A DNA stretch of 17,770 nucleotides, from the NCBI GenBank assembly GCA_031283505.1, contig JAITBO010000227.1, forward strand, positions 1 to 17,770. The letters are read 5' to 3'. The notes below the pieces were generated by a model, which searched no databases, was not told the DNA's origin, and worked only from the letters and a program-made list of their open reading frames with translations. Position 1 is the stretch's first letter, and each line of letters starts with the position of its first letter. Positions 7,264 through 15,539 of the stretch are shown here, piece after piece. Both the position numbers and the translations under genes were made by a program. This DNA is from Treponema sp. (GTDB lineage: Bacteria > Spirochaetota > Spirochaetia > Treponematales > Breznakiellaceae).

Positions 7264-10200
7264 TTGAGAGCCTCTATTTCACCTTCTACTTCCAGGTAAA
7301 GGGAACGCAGTTTTTCTACGGTTTCTTTTGAGGCGTTCCACATCCCCCGGTTTACCGCTTCCAGGAGCCGTTCGCTTATATTCTGCATGGCCCAGGGGTT
7401 ATGGTCTCGGATCCACGCGGCGTTTTCTTCATCAAAAACATACCGGCTGGCAATGGCGTCGTACATCCAGTCGTCAATAACCGAGGTGGTAGCGTCCCAT
7501 CCAAAAACAATATCTACCATTTCGGATATATCCTGGGCGCCCTTGTAACCATGCTGCTTAAGACCGGCGATCCACCGGGGATTGTTGATCCGGGCCCGCA
7601 TGATCCTGGAGGCTTCCTCGTGTAGGGAAAATAATTCAGGCCGCTCCCTGTCAGCGGCATTGGGAATAAAAGCAGCTTTCATCTCCCCGGCATGGGAGGA
7701 AACCGCGGAAACCAGTCCGCCAAAGTAATTGTAAAAATCATCACTTCCCATCATGTCGTTTTCCACGCTGGGTTCGTTCTTTACCGATACATCGGTTTTG
7801 GAAAGGCGGCGGGAGAAATCATCGTAATGTTTTTCACCGTGGAGTTTTTTCCCGTATCCGTGGCAGCCCCAGGCCGTATATACACCGGCCAGATCCGCCT
7901 GGGTTTTCCATTTTTTCGCACTTACCAGTTCCGCCACCCCGGCGCCGTATACCCCTGGAGGATCGCCGAAGATCCGCAAGGAAGCCCGCTCCAAGGCCCG
8001 CTCTTTTTCCACTCCGCTTCGGATCAATTCCATGGTTTCGGTTTCAATGTGTTTTTTGATAAAGTTTTCTTTTGGAGATTCTTCCAGAGAGGCTACCATG
8101 ATAAGGGCGTCTTCAATACGTTCAATGAGGTTGGGAAAAGTATCCCGGAAAAGACCGGTGATCCTCAGGGTAACATCAATTCGCGGCCGCCCCAGTTCGG
8201 ACAGGGGAATCGCTTCCAAGCCGATTACTCGACTGGAGTTACCCAGCCACAAGGGGCGTATACCCAGAAGGTAGAGTATTTCGGCGATATCATCTCCGGT
8301 GGTACGCATGGTATCAGTAGCGTAAACCAGGATGGCGATGCTTTCCGGCAGCCCTCCTGTTTCCCGGCGGTAACGCAAAAGGAGATCCTCTCCCAACCGA
8401 ATCCCCGTTTTCCAAGCGGATCGAGAAGGTATGGCCCCGGGATCGATAGCATAAAAATTCTTCCCCGTAGGCAGGATCTGTGCATTGCCCCGGCTTGGGT
8501 TTCCCGAAGGCCCGGTGGGAACCATGCGCCCCTCCAGGGCCTTTACTACGGAATCGAGCTCCCGGCAGGTTTCCAAAAGCCGGGGTTTTATCTCCTTCGC
8601 CGCAAAACCAAGGCACTCAAGCAAGGGTTTACGGTTCTTTCCTGCGGAAGGGAAGGCTTCCCGGATTATACCTTTCACAACTTTCATGTCATAATCCCGC
8701 TGTTCCCATTTAAGAAAAATATCCCTGCCCAGGGCGTCAAGGTCTTCCAGAACCATGGCGCAGGTTTTCCCCGGAAACGCCAACTCTGCGGGATGCGCCA
8801 AGAGGTAGTCCAGGTCCAATCCTGCAGCAGCGCAGAGACCTTCCCTCAAGGAGGGAACGGCGCCGTTTTTTACCCGAAGAAGCACGCGGAGAAGATTACG
8901 GAACCGTTCCCCCTGGGGAATCTGCCCCAGGATATGAAGTCCGTCTCGTATTTCTGTCCGGGCGATACGGGCGGTCCAGGCGTGGATCAGGCTGACGCAG
9001 TTATCAAGATCAGATTCGGCGTCGGCATCGGAAAGGCTAATATCTGCGGTGATAAACGACTTACAGGCAAGTTCCCAGATCCGCTTTCCCACGGATAGGG
9101 CTCCACGGGGATCGGTTTGTTTGAAGTGGTAGTACTCCTTCATCATGTCATCCAGATCCGAAAGCGCATCGTAGTTTCCCCCTTCGATCATAGAGGGGAT
9201 CAGATGATCTACAAGCGCGCAATAGCTGCGGCGTTTTGCCTGGGTTCCCTCGCCGGGGTTACTGATGATGTAGGGATAGATGTTAGGCAGGGCGTCGATG
9301 GCGATGTCCGGGAAACAGCGTCCGCTCAAGGAGACCGCTTTGCCGGGAAGCCACTCCAGGGTACCGTGAGTACCTACATGGATCACCGCGTGGGCGCCGA
9401 ACACCCGGGATATCCAGCGGTAAAAAGCGAGGTACTGGTGGGGACACATTATGTCAGGGGAATGTACCAGTTCTTCCGCCTTATCCTCAAGGCCCCGAGG
9501 CGGTTGTAGTCCGATAAAGATATTTCCGTTCAAGATTCCTGGGATAAGGACTTTATCCTGGGCGGTTAAAAAGTTCCCCGGCGGGGATCCCCAGCAGGCG
9601 GAGAGTTGTTTCTGTACCGCGAGGGGGAATTGGGTAAACCAGGAACAGTACTGGTCTTTGCTTACAAGGTCTGCGCTTTTCTCCTGCAGCATTTCCGGGC
9701 TGCGCCAGCGCGTGTCGTTGGTGAGGCCCGCGGTAATGCGCTGTATAATCTCCGCTTCATCATGAAAAGCATAATCCGTATGGTACCCCTGCTTCCTGAG
9801 GGTTTCCACGAGATTCATAAGGGATCGGGGAGTATCCAGCCCCATGGCGCAGCCGATACGGTCGTTGCGGGGGGGCATATTATGGAGCATGATGGCTATC
9901 CGTTTTTCCCGGTTTGGGATCAGGGCAAGCCGTGCCCAGTTTATAGCCAGGCGGCAAACCGTATCGATCCGTTCCGGGATTGGTAGCGGGACCGGTTCGT
10001 TTCCATCATCGTTTTTAACGGTATAGGATGCGGAAAAGCTGATAAGCTGTCCGTCAAATTCCGGGTGAAACACCGAGGAACTGTAGTATTGCGGGGGAAT
10101 TCCGGCAGGGGCATTTTGCCATTCCTCAAACCCGTAAGGTGAACTCATCACCTGGAGTACCGGGATTCCCAAAAGGTAGAACAAGCTGTCCTGTGCATCC

Positions 10201-11009
10201 GAATTCCCCCGGCCCGGTTTGGCGAGCAGGGTCAGGGAAAAATTGCAGAGGTTGATGAGACAGCCTATCCGGGACTTTCCGTCTTTGAGAAAGTACCGTT
10301 TCAGGGTATCTTCTGCGCCGCCGAAGGTCCCTCTCTCATCAGGGGCAAGATGCGAATAAACACAAAGAGGATACGCTCCCATGCTCCGCAGTTTTTTCGC
10401 CATTGCGTCTATTGGGGCCAGATTACGCCGGGAGAAATTATACCGGTGGAAAAGGATACCGATGACCGGCTGACCTTTGGCCGCTGCATCTTCCCCGTTG
10501 CGCAGGGACCTTTCTTCATCAGACGCTGCTTCTGGGTCATACATTCCATCCCATTTTGGCTGCCGGGGCGGTGAAGCCTTCCAGGTTCCCCGGTGGAATA
10601 CCGTCTCTCCCACATAACGGAAAAGATCCGCCAGGCTTTCGGGATCCGCATTTTGATAGTAAGCCCCTATGGTTCCAACTTGATCGGGAAAGAGATGCAT
10701 CTTCCCTGCCATTTCCCGGTTTTCGTCGTCAATGCCAGACTGGAAAAACAGTTTTTTGTCCGCCATCAGAGGCAGGAGCCGATCAAAACCCTTACAGTCC
10801 CCCATTGTTCCGTGGAGGCTGATGATAATAAAATCCGCATTCCCTATATCTTTCTTACAGGATTCAAGGGCTTCTGTTTCGTCCAGGCTTTCGGCCTCGT
10901 AGAGGGCAAGAAAAAAGTCGTTTCTGTGTTTTTCGGCAAGGATCCCCATTGCTTGTCTAAAGGCGGCAAATGGTTCGGTTCCTGAAAGCAGGGCAACACT
11001 GCGTAGCAT
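7260..11009 (-). CDS. cobN: CobN-like chelatase large subunit 1, with canonical motifs
   Basis: This 1249-residue CobN-family protein binds the tetrapyrrole ring and inserts the metal, classically cobalt into hydrogenobyrinic acid a,c-diamide in aerobic B12 synthesis. Hallmarks are LLSGTEPF at the N-terminus, the NIFIGLQPPRG segment at 496-506, HSPDIMCPHQYLAFYRW at 516-532, HVGTHGTLEWLPGK at 544-557 (His-544, His-548, Glu-552), AKRRSYCALVDHLIPSM at 591-607, GPSGNPSRGNAQILPTGKNF, LGRPRIDVTLRITGLFRDTFP and FGDPPGVYGAGV. Length is close to the usual 1200-1300 residues. ATG at 11009 gives the expected CobN N-terminus although the ribosome site is weak; the TAA of the btuF gene ends 15 bases upstream. 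No corrin-ring synthesis gene is nearby, so its substrate is either imported or made elsewhere in the genome. CobN relatives also act in haem-iron removal (HmuS), which must be kept open. Confidence 0.92.
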   Translation of the reverse strand: MLRSVALLSGTEPFAAFRQAMGILAEKHRNDFFLALYEAESLDETEALESCKKDIGNADFIIISLHGTMGDCKGFDRLLPLMADKKLFFQSGIDDENREMAGKMHLFPDQVGTIGAYYQNADPESLADLFRYVGETVFHRGTWKASPPRQPKWDGMYDPEAASDEERSLRNGEDAAAKGQPVIGILFHRYNFSRRNLAPIDAMAKKLRSMGAYPLCVYSHLAPDERGTFGGAEDTLKRYFLKDGKSRIGCLINLCNFSLTLLAKPGRGNSDAQDSLFYLLGIPVLQVMSSPYGFEEWQNAPAGIPPQYYSSSVFHPEFDGQLISFSASYTVKNDDGNEPVPLPIPERIDTVCRLAINWARLALIPNREKRIAIMLHNMPPRNDRIGCAMGLDTPRSLMNLVETLRKQGYHTDYAFHDEAEIIQRITAGLTNDTRWRSPEMLQEKSADLVSKDQYCSWFTQFPLAVQKQLSACWGSPPGNFLTAQDKVLIPGILNGNIFIGLQPPRGLEDKAEELVHSPDIMCPHQYLAFYRWISRVFGAHAVIHVGTHGTLEWLPGKAVSLSGRCFPDIAIDALPNIYPYIISNPGEGTQAKRRSYCALVDHLIPSMIEGGNYDALSDLDDMMKEYYHFKQTDPRGALSVGKRIWELACKSFITADISLSDADAESDLDNCVSLIHAWTARIARTEIRDGLHILGQIPQGERFRNLLRVLLRVKNGAVPSLREGLCAAAGLDLDYLLAHPAELAFPGKTCAMVLEDLDALGRDIFLKWEQRDYDMKVVKGIIREAFPSAGKNRKPLLECLGFAAKEIKPRLLETCRELDSVVKALEGRMVPTGPSGNPSRGNAQILPTGKNFYAIDPGAIPSRSAWKTGIRLGEDLLLRYRRETGGLPESIAILVYATDTMRTTGDDIAEILYLLGIRPLWLGNSSRVIGLEAIPLSELGRPRIDVTLRITGLFRDTFPNLIERIEDALIMVASLEESPKENFIKKHIETETMELIRSGVEKERALERASLRIFGDPPGVYGAGVAELVSAKKWKTQADLAGVYTAWGCHGYGKKLHGEKHYDDFSRRLSKTDVSVKNEPSVENDMMGSDDFYNYFGGLVSAVSSHAGEMKAAFIPNAADRERPELFSLHEEASRIMRARINNPRWIAGLKQHGYKGAQDISEMVDIVFGWDATTSVIDDWMYDAIASRYVFDEENAAWIRDHNPWAMQNISERLLEAVNRGMWNASKETVEKLRSLYLEVEGEIEALN
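7271..7274 (-). promoter_or_regulatory. Ribosome binding site GAGG for chlD TTG start
   Basis: GAGG is followed by seven bases and TTG at 7263-7261, within the final codons of the first cobN. The TTGA junction (start TTG, stop TGA) suggests stop-start coupling and supports the TTG, since no ATG occurs before the conserved FPFTAVLGQE segment. Confidence 0.55.
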
Positions 11010-11024
11010 ACCGCTTTGTACCGT

Positions 11025-12212
11025 TTAATCCGGGAGCCGCATATAATTCTTAAGGGTATACCCTTTCAGCAATTCCGGGTGTAACATAAAAACCGTGTCC
11101 AGAAATTTTTCGTCTACTCCGGCGCTGTTCATATAATACCCCTTATCCAGAATGAAGACCCGGTCTTCCTTAAACGCCTTCAATTCCCCCAGCAGCGGAT
11201 CCACATCCAACAGGGCCTTTTTATCTGGACAGTACGCGGGAAGGGAAGTGTAGATAAGCACATCCGCGTCCCCTGCACGATTGATGAATTCCTCCATCCC
11301 CAAACTTATGCCAGCTTTCCCCGGAATATCCCTGAATGCGTATAAGCCGCCGGCCCGGTACAATTCCTGGGCCGTGATGGACTGTCCCCCCTGGGTATAC
11401 ACGATTCCCTCATACACCATAGCAAGGGCCGCAGTCGGCCGCTCTGCCTCGGGTATATCCGCAGTTATGTTGGCTAGTTCTTCTATCCGGGCGAGTTTGG
11501 TTTCAAAGATCTCAGCTGCCAGTTCGTCCAGGTTATAAAAAGCGGCAAAGAATTTGATCCATTCCAGGCCCGCGTTGTTGTCCGGTTCGGTCCAGTTAGT
11601 TACTGCCACATAGGGTATTCCCACCTCGTCCAGCATGGCCCGGAGCAGTACCTGAGATTCTTCTGGACCGCCGGTAAAAACCATTTCCGGGGAAAGGGAC
11701 ACCACTGATTCTATATTTACCGTAGTACGGTGATCCTGGGGGATATATTCGATGGTTCCCTTTGCCAAACCATCCAAGATCTGTGGAATAACCCACTCCT
11801 CAGGAGCGTTCATCACGCCACGGATACTAGCAAAGAGAGAGTCTTCACCCAGGGCTTTGCTCAAGGCATCTATAAAGCCCACCTGGGGAGTAGCGGTATA
11901 GAGGACATGGTTGATCGGTGTGGGGATCACCTGAATCCCTTCATAACCTGGGGGGACTTCCTTTCCCCGGGGCACCAGGAGCCGTTTATTCCCGTCAGAA
12001 TCAGTCAGGAGTTTCACCTGATCCGGTAGGTAGTCAATGGCGAAATTTTTCGCGTATTGGATTGCGGTTTTTCTTGGGGAGCCATTATCCTCTGTTGGGA
12101 CCGGGTTTATCACAGGAGACTGAACAGCACTACTTTTTTTGTTTTCACATCCGGAAAAACACACCGTACCCATAAGCGCGACACAGAACAAAAACAGAAT
12201 ATTTCTTTTCAT
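11025..12212 (-). CDS. btuF: BtuF-like periplasmic binding lipoprotein of a corrinoid ABC importer
   Basis: This 395-residue protein begins with a lysine/arginine N-terminus, a hydrophobic stretch and FSGC ending at Cys-22, a lipoprotein signal with a relaxed lipobox of the kind seen in spirochaetes. A Ser/Pro/Asn-rich tether follows to about residue 45. The mature part has the class III (FhuD/BtuF, Peripl_BP_2) plan: GIQVIPTPINHVLYTATPQV near 91-110 at the first lobe, SVVSLSPEMVFTGG near 168-181, a long connecting helix around 215-250 and a second lobe ending in VFILDKGYYMN. It should capture the ligand on the periplasmic side and hand it to the BtuC permease. The start overlaps the radical SAM stop (ATGA), with AGAAGG six bases upstream. 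The family alone would also allow a haem or siderophore ligand; CbiZ and CobN context favours a corrinoid. Confidence 0.85.
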   Translation of the reverse strand: MKRNILFLFCVALMGTVCFSGCENKKSSAVQSPVINPVPTEDNGSPRKTAIQYAKNFAIDYLPDQVKLLTDSDGNKRLLVPRGKEVPPGYEGIQVIPTPINHVLYTATPQVGFIDALSKALGEDSLFASIRGVMNAPEEWVIPQILDGLAKGTIEYIPQDHRTTVNIESVVSLSPEMVFTGGPEESQVLLRAMLDEVGIPYVAVTNWTEPDNNAGLEWIKFFAAFYNLDELAAEIFETKLARIEELANITADIPEAERPTAALAMVYEGIVYTQGGQSITAQELYRAGGLYAFRDIPGKAGISLGMEEFINRAGDADVLIYTSLPAYCPDKKALLDVDPLLGELKAFKEDRVFILDKGYYMNSAGVDEKFLDTVFMLHPELLKGYTLKNYMRLPD

Positions 12213-13249
12213 AGCATACCTTCTTTTTCTTTAGAGACTTTTTCAGAATCAACCGGGTTTTGAAAAGCCTCTTTACGAGTTATATTTTCAAAAGCATATC
12301 GCTTTATACTACAGTCAGGATCGCCGTTACCGTTCAAAATGAAACGAGCGGGACAGGCTCCATTACAATACCGCTGGTGTGAACAAACACCGCATCGCTG
12401 AGGTCTTGTGTAGCGAAGCGGCAAGCCCTTTAGCCCTGTCCGCACATTCCCCATAGCGTATTCCCGCATACCCGCAAGACTCCCGCAGGGGCAGCATTCC
12501 CCATTCGGCAGGATCACAAAGGAAGCGCCTTGGGCAGCGTAACAGTAATCATTACAGGGAACTTCGGCGGTTTTGAGATAGTGGGCCTTCTCAAATTCCC
12601 GAACCCGAATTTTCCGGGGAGAAAGGGCGTTTATCTCCTTTACCCGCAGGCGGAGCAGTTCCAGACCTCGCGTGAGCGCGGAATCTGAAGGAGGCTTAAT
12701 TTCGGCAATACGGTCCTTGGCCCTGCCCACAAGACGCAACGGGTCAAGGGCGATTCCCTGGACATTCCCCAGGTACACGGCCATATCCGCGGTTTCGTGG
12801 AGTTTTTCCACATTTACATCACACACTACGGTGTTGATATTCACCATGAGTCCCGCTTCCCCCAGCAGCCTGATTCCCCGGATAAGTTCCCGGGTTTTCC
12901 CCCGCAGGTATTCATTGATCTCCGTCCTGCCGTCAAGACTGATCCCCAGGGCAACATGGTATTGTTTCAGCAGTCCGATTACCCCTTCATTCAGCAAGGT
13001 TCCATTGGTTTGCAAGGCAAAGGAAACGCCGGGATTTTTAAACCGGGCATAGCTCATGATCTCCGCCATAAGGTCCGCTCTTAAAAGCGGTTCTCCCCCG
13101 GAAAATTGGATCTTAAAAGGGGGTTTCATGGTTTCTATAGCCATCCGGGCAGTGCTGATATCCATATCATCCGGCGGCACCTGTGCGGCGTAACAGTAAC
13201 GGCACTGTAAGTTACAACGGGATGTGGGCCATAATACCAAAAGCCGCAT
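12209..13249 (-). CDS. Radical SAM protein with SPASM-type C-terminal cysteine cluster
   Basis: The 346-residue protein has the radical SAM motif C-x3-C-x2-C (Cys-12, Cys-16, Cys-19) very near the N-terminus, SAM-binding SGGEP at 50-54, and later barrel segments TNGTL at 81-85 and GISLDGR at 102-108. The C-terminal third is cysteine-rich: Cys-232, Cys-236, Cys-252, Cys-253, Cys-255, then CGVCSHQRYCNGAC at 286-299 and Cys-313. That pattern is typical of SPASM/twitch domains binding auxiliary Fe-S clusters, as in anaerobic sulfatase maturases and peptide-modifying enzymes. It starts one base after the btuD stop and overlaps btuF by four bases, so it is firmly inside the transporter genes. No small precursor peptide is encoded beside it. 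Its substrate is unknown; modification of an imported corrinoid, of a protein partner, or an unrelated role are all possible. An anaerobic lifestyle is implied. Confidence 0.9.
   Translation of the reverse strand: MRLLVLWPTSRCNLQCRYCYAAQVPPDDMDISTARMAIETMKPPFKIQFSGGEPLLRADLMAEIMSYARFKNPGVSFALQTNGTLLNEGVIGLLKQYHVALGISLDGRTEINEYLRGKTRELIRGIRLLGEAGLMVNINTVVCDVNVEKLHETADMAVYLGNVQGIALDPLRLVGRAKDRIAEIKPPSDSALTRGLELLRLRVKEINALSPRKIRVREFEKAHYLKTAEVPCNDYCYAAQGASFVILPNGECCPCGSLAGMREYAMGNVRTGLKGLPLRYTRPQRCGVCSHQRYCNGACPARFILNGNGDPDCSIKRYAFENITRKEAFQNPVDSEKVSKEKEGML
12219..12224 (-). promoter_or_regulatory. Ribosome binding site AGAAGG for btuF
   Basis: AGAAGG, six bases, then ATG at 12212-12210. The site lies in the last codons of the radical SAM gene and supports the ATGA-overlap start, which also gives the expected lipoprotein signal. 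Confidence 0.65.
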
Positions 13250-13250
13250 A

Positions 13251-14468
13251 TCAGTTGCCTTCTTCAGGAGGATATCCGATATCCGAGATCCGGCTGCAAA
13301 GCTCTGCAGCGGATACTGCGGAAAAGAGGTTATCAGCGGCTCCCCAGAGTTCCGCGGTTTCCGCGGATCCCCTAAGGGAAATAACCGGAAAGCCTTTAGC
13401 GATGGCTTCTCCCAGGAGCTGGCGGTTTACCTGGTTGAATTTCCCCAGGGGAAAACCACAATCAATGATAAATTTAGTCTCCTCCATTTTTTTCCAGGCC
13501 TTTTCCGTTGCAGCGCCGCTAATAGGTTCAAAAGGTTTTTCACTGATCCTATATAAACGCATGGAAGAAGCCACCCGGTAATCAATATCGTTTTCCTGCA
13601 GGATCCCTGTAGCAATGCCGTATCCCAATCGGGACAAGATCCGGTACACTGAAGGACCCGTGCCTGCTCCTGCTGCGACAAACACTTCCGGCGTTTTTTC
13701 ATTACAGACTTCCAGCGCCCCGGTTACCGCGTCAAAAGCAGCGCCCTCAATACCGTAAAGTTCCCCGATGGTATTTTCGCCGATAATATCTTCTGGTTTT
13801 CCCTGGGCAAGGACCTTTCCGTTTTTTACCAGTACAAGGGTCTGACAGTTTTTTGCCGCTATATCAATATCATGGAGGACCATGATCACCGTCATGCCCT
13901 GTTCCCGGGAAAGGCGGTTGAGTATCTGTATCACTTCTATTTTGTGTTTGATGTCCAGATGACTTGTGGGTTCATCCAGGATAAGCAGTTCAGGCTCCTG
14001 GGCCAAGGCTCGGGCGATAAGCACCTTCTGTTTTTCGCCGTCACTTAGACTGGTAAAATTCCGTTCCCCCATATCCAGGGCCCCCACGGTTTCCAGCGCT
14101 TCATCTACAATCCGGTGATCTTCCGGTGAGAGGCGTCCCAGAAAATCCGTATGAGGCGAACGTCCCATGGCCACGATTTCCCGGGCATTCGTCATGTTGA
14201 CGTTGAGCCCTTCTGTCAGCACCAGGGCCACCTGTTTCGCCTTTTCCATGGGCTTTATCCGGCTTATTTCCCGTTGGCCTATATACACCGTTCCCTTCAC
14301 CGGGGCAAGAATACCTGCCAGGGTTCTGAGAACCGTTGACTTTCCTGATCCGTTAGGACCGATAAGGCAGATGGTTTGTCCCCGGAGGGCGTTTAAGTCC
14401 AGCTCTTTAACAACCGCTCTTTTGCCATAGCCTGCATCCAAACTGACGGTGGATAGTACTGGGTTCAT
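13251..14468 (-). CDS. btuD: BtuD-type ABC ATPase with extra C-terminal domain
   Basis: The 405-residue protein has an ABC ATPase domain at 1-250: Walker A GPNGSGKST (37-45), signature LSDGE (141-145), Walker B LLILDEPTS (161-169) with D-loop SHLD, and switch His-199. It belongs to the iron-chelate/B12 importer class and energises the BtuC permease. Usual BtuD/FecE proteins are about 250-270 residues. Here residues 256-405 add a second domain beginning VFVAAGAGTGPSV (262-274), a Gly-rich Rossmann-like turn, followed by GILQENDIDYRVA. I recall comparable extensions on corrinoid-type ABC ATPases of other anaerobes; their role is not established to my knowledge. The ATG at 14468 overlaps the btuC stop as ATGA and gives the standard N-terminus. 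A start at 14582 would add 38 residues without homology-like character and lie inside btuC, so I rejected it. Confidence 0.9.
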   Translation of the reverse strand: MNPVLSTVSLDAGYGKRAVVKELDLNALRGQTICLIGPNGSGKSTVLRTLAGILAPVKGTVYIGQREISRIKPMEKAKQVALVLTEGLNVNMTNAREIVAMGRSPHTDFLGRLSPEDHRIVDEALETVGALDMGERNFTSLSDGEKQKVLIARALAQEPELLILDEPTSHLDIKHKIEVIQILNRLSREQGMTVIMVLHDIDIAAKNCQTLVLVKNGKVLAQGKPEDIIGENTIGELYGIEGAAFDAVTGALEVCNEKTPEVFVAAGAGTGPSVYRILSRLGYGIATGILQENDIDYRVASSMRLYRISEKPFEPISGAATEKAWKKMEETKFIIDCGFPLGKFNQVNRQLLGEAIAKGFPVISLRGSAETAELWGAADNLFSAVSAAELCSRISDIGYPPEEGN

Positions 14469-15499
14469 AATGTATCTTTTCGGATCAACAGAAAAACTAC
14501 CAGGGGAGCACCAATAATGGAGGTAACCGCTCCCAGAGGCAGTTCCAGGGGAGAAACGATGTTCCGGGCTACAAAATCGCAAAAGCCGCTTAAAAGGCCG
14601 CCTCCCAGAACCGATGCGGGAATCAAAAGCCTGTTATTGGACGTTTGCAATAGAATCCGGCAGATATGAGGCGCCGCAAGACCGATAAAGGAAACAGGTC
14701 CTGTAAAAGCAGTGGTAACCGCCACCAGGATGCTGGAAATAAGGATGATCCCGTAACGGGTTGCTTTCACATTGATTCCCATACTGTGGGCATACGAATC
14801 CCCCATACTGAGAAGGTTCAGGGGTTTTGCCAGGAGGTAGGATACACCCAAAACGGGTAGGGTTACCCCGTACATCAGTCTTATCTGGGCCCAGGTAAAA
14901 CCGGAAAAGCTCCCCATGTTCCACATAACAAAATTGGTCAGCCGCTGTTTTTCCGCATAAGCGCTGAGTATGCTGGTAGCAGCGCTACAGACATACCCGG
15001 CCATAAGGCCGATGATGAGCAGGGTAACTATACTCTTTACCCGTCCCGCGGCAAAGAGGATTATAGCCATTACCAGCATGGCCCCTAAAAAAGCGCCACC
15101 GAAGAGAAACAGGGGAGTAACCCGGGGCAAACCAAAGGTAAAGCCCCCAAGCATTACCAGCCCCACAAAGAGGGTGGACCCCGAAGTTACCCCCAGTATA
15201 TAGGGTTCGATGATGGGATTGGCGAAGTAGGTTTGCAATAGTAATCCTGATGTCGCCAGAGAGGCGCCCCCTGCCAGGGACGCCAGGGCCCTAGGCAGCC
15301 GTATTTTCTGTATGATGAGAAAATTCTTGTCCTCTTCTGAAGAGGCGCTAAAAAGAACCCGGGCAATTTCGGAGAGATCGATTCTGGCGGAACCCACCCC
15401 CAGGTTGAGCAGAAACATAAACCCTACTCCGATTGCCAAGGCAGCGAAACAGAAAATACGCATAGTGGTTTTTATGTTACTGGTTACGACGCTTTCCAT
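14465..15499 (-). CDS. btuC: BtuC/FecCD-family inner-membrane permease
   Basis: The 344-residue protein is very hydrophobic, with roughly nine or ten membrane segments, the FecCD/BtuC topology. Conserved parts are RIDLSEIARVLF at about 38-49, QKIRLPRALASLAGG at about 64-78, NPIIEPYILGVTSG around 93-106, GPVSFIGLAAPHICR around 266-280 (the GLxxPH motif that contacts the ATPase) and a final PLGAVTSIIGAPLVVFLL helix pair. It forms a homodimeric pore for a corrinoid or other metal chelate with the BtuD-type ATPase encoded next. ATG at 15499 is supported by AGGAG seven bases upstream, and length matches the family. It is separated from chlI by 40 bases, the largest gap in the operon. Confidence 0.92.
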   Translation of the reverse strand: MESVVTSNIKTTMRIFCFAALAIGVGFMFLLNLGVGSARIDLSEIARVLFSASSEEDKNFLIIQKIRLPRALASLAGGASLATSGLLLQTYFANPIIEPYILGVTSGSTLFVGLVMLGGFTFGLPRVTPLFLFGGAFLGAMLVMAIILFAAGRVKSIVTLLIIGLMAGYVCSAATSILSAYAEKQRLTNFVMWNMGSFSGFTWAQIRLMYGVTLPVLGVSYLLAKPLNLLSMGDSYAHSMGINVKATRYGIILISSILVAVTTAFTGPVSFIGLAAPHICRILLQTSNNRLLIPASVLGGGLLSGFCDFVARNIVSPLELPLGAVTSIIGAPLVVFLLIRKDTL

Positions 15500-15506
15500 T
15501 CAGCTT

Positions 15507-15511
15507 CTCCT
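15507..15511 (-). promoter_or_regulatory. Ribosome binding site AGGAG for btuC
   Basis: AGGAG, seven bases, ATG at 15499-15497. It lies in the 40-base chlI-btuC gap, in which I see no terminator hairpin or promoter-like elements. Confidence 0.65.
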
Positions 15512-15539
15512 GGTGGCGATGTAGTGCATCTCAATTTTC

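Noticed and set aside
7692..9098. A 468-codon open frame on the plus strand, opposite the first cobN
   Set aside because: It lies fully antisense to the best supported gene of the window and has low-complexity, Pro/Gly/Phe-rich composition with no recognisable motif. It is best explained by codon bias of the true gene.
14469..14582. Upstream start for the BtuD-type ATPase adding 38 residues
   Set aside because: The extra residues lie inside btuC and do not resemble an ABC protein N-terminus; the ATGA overlap at 14468 gives the standard start.
15500..15529. Nine-codon open frame (MHYIATRRS) ending directly at the btuC ATG
   Set aside because: It lacks a properly spaced ribosome site and its sequence mainly spells the btuC Shine-Dalgarno region; a leader-peptide role cannot be supported.
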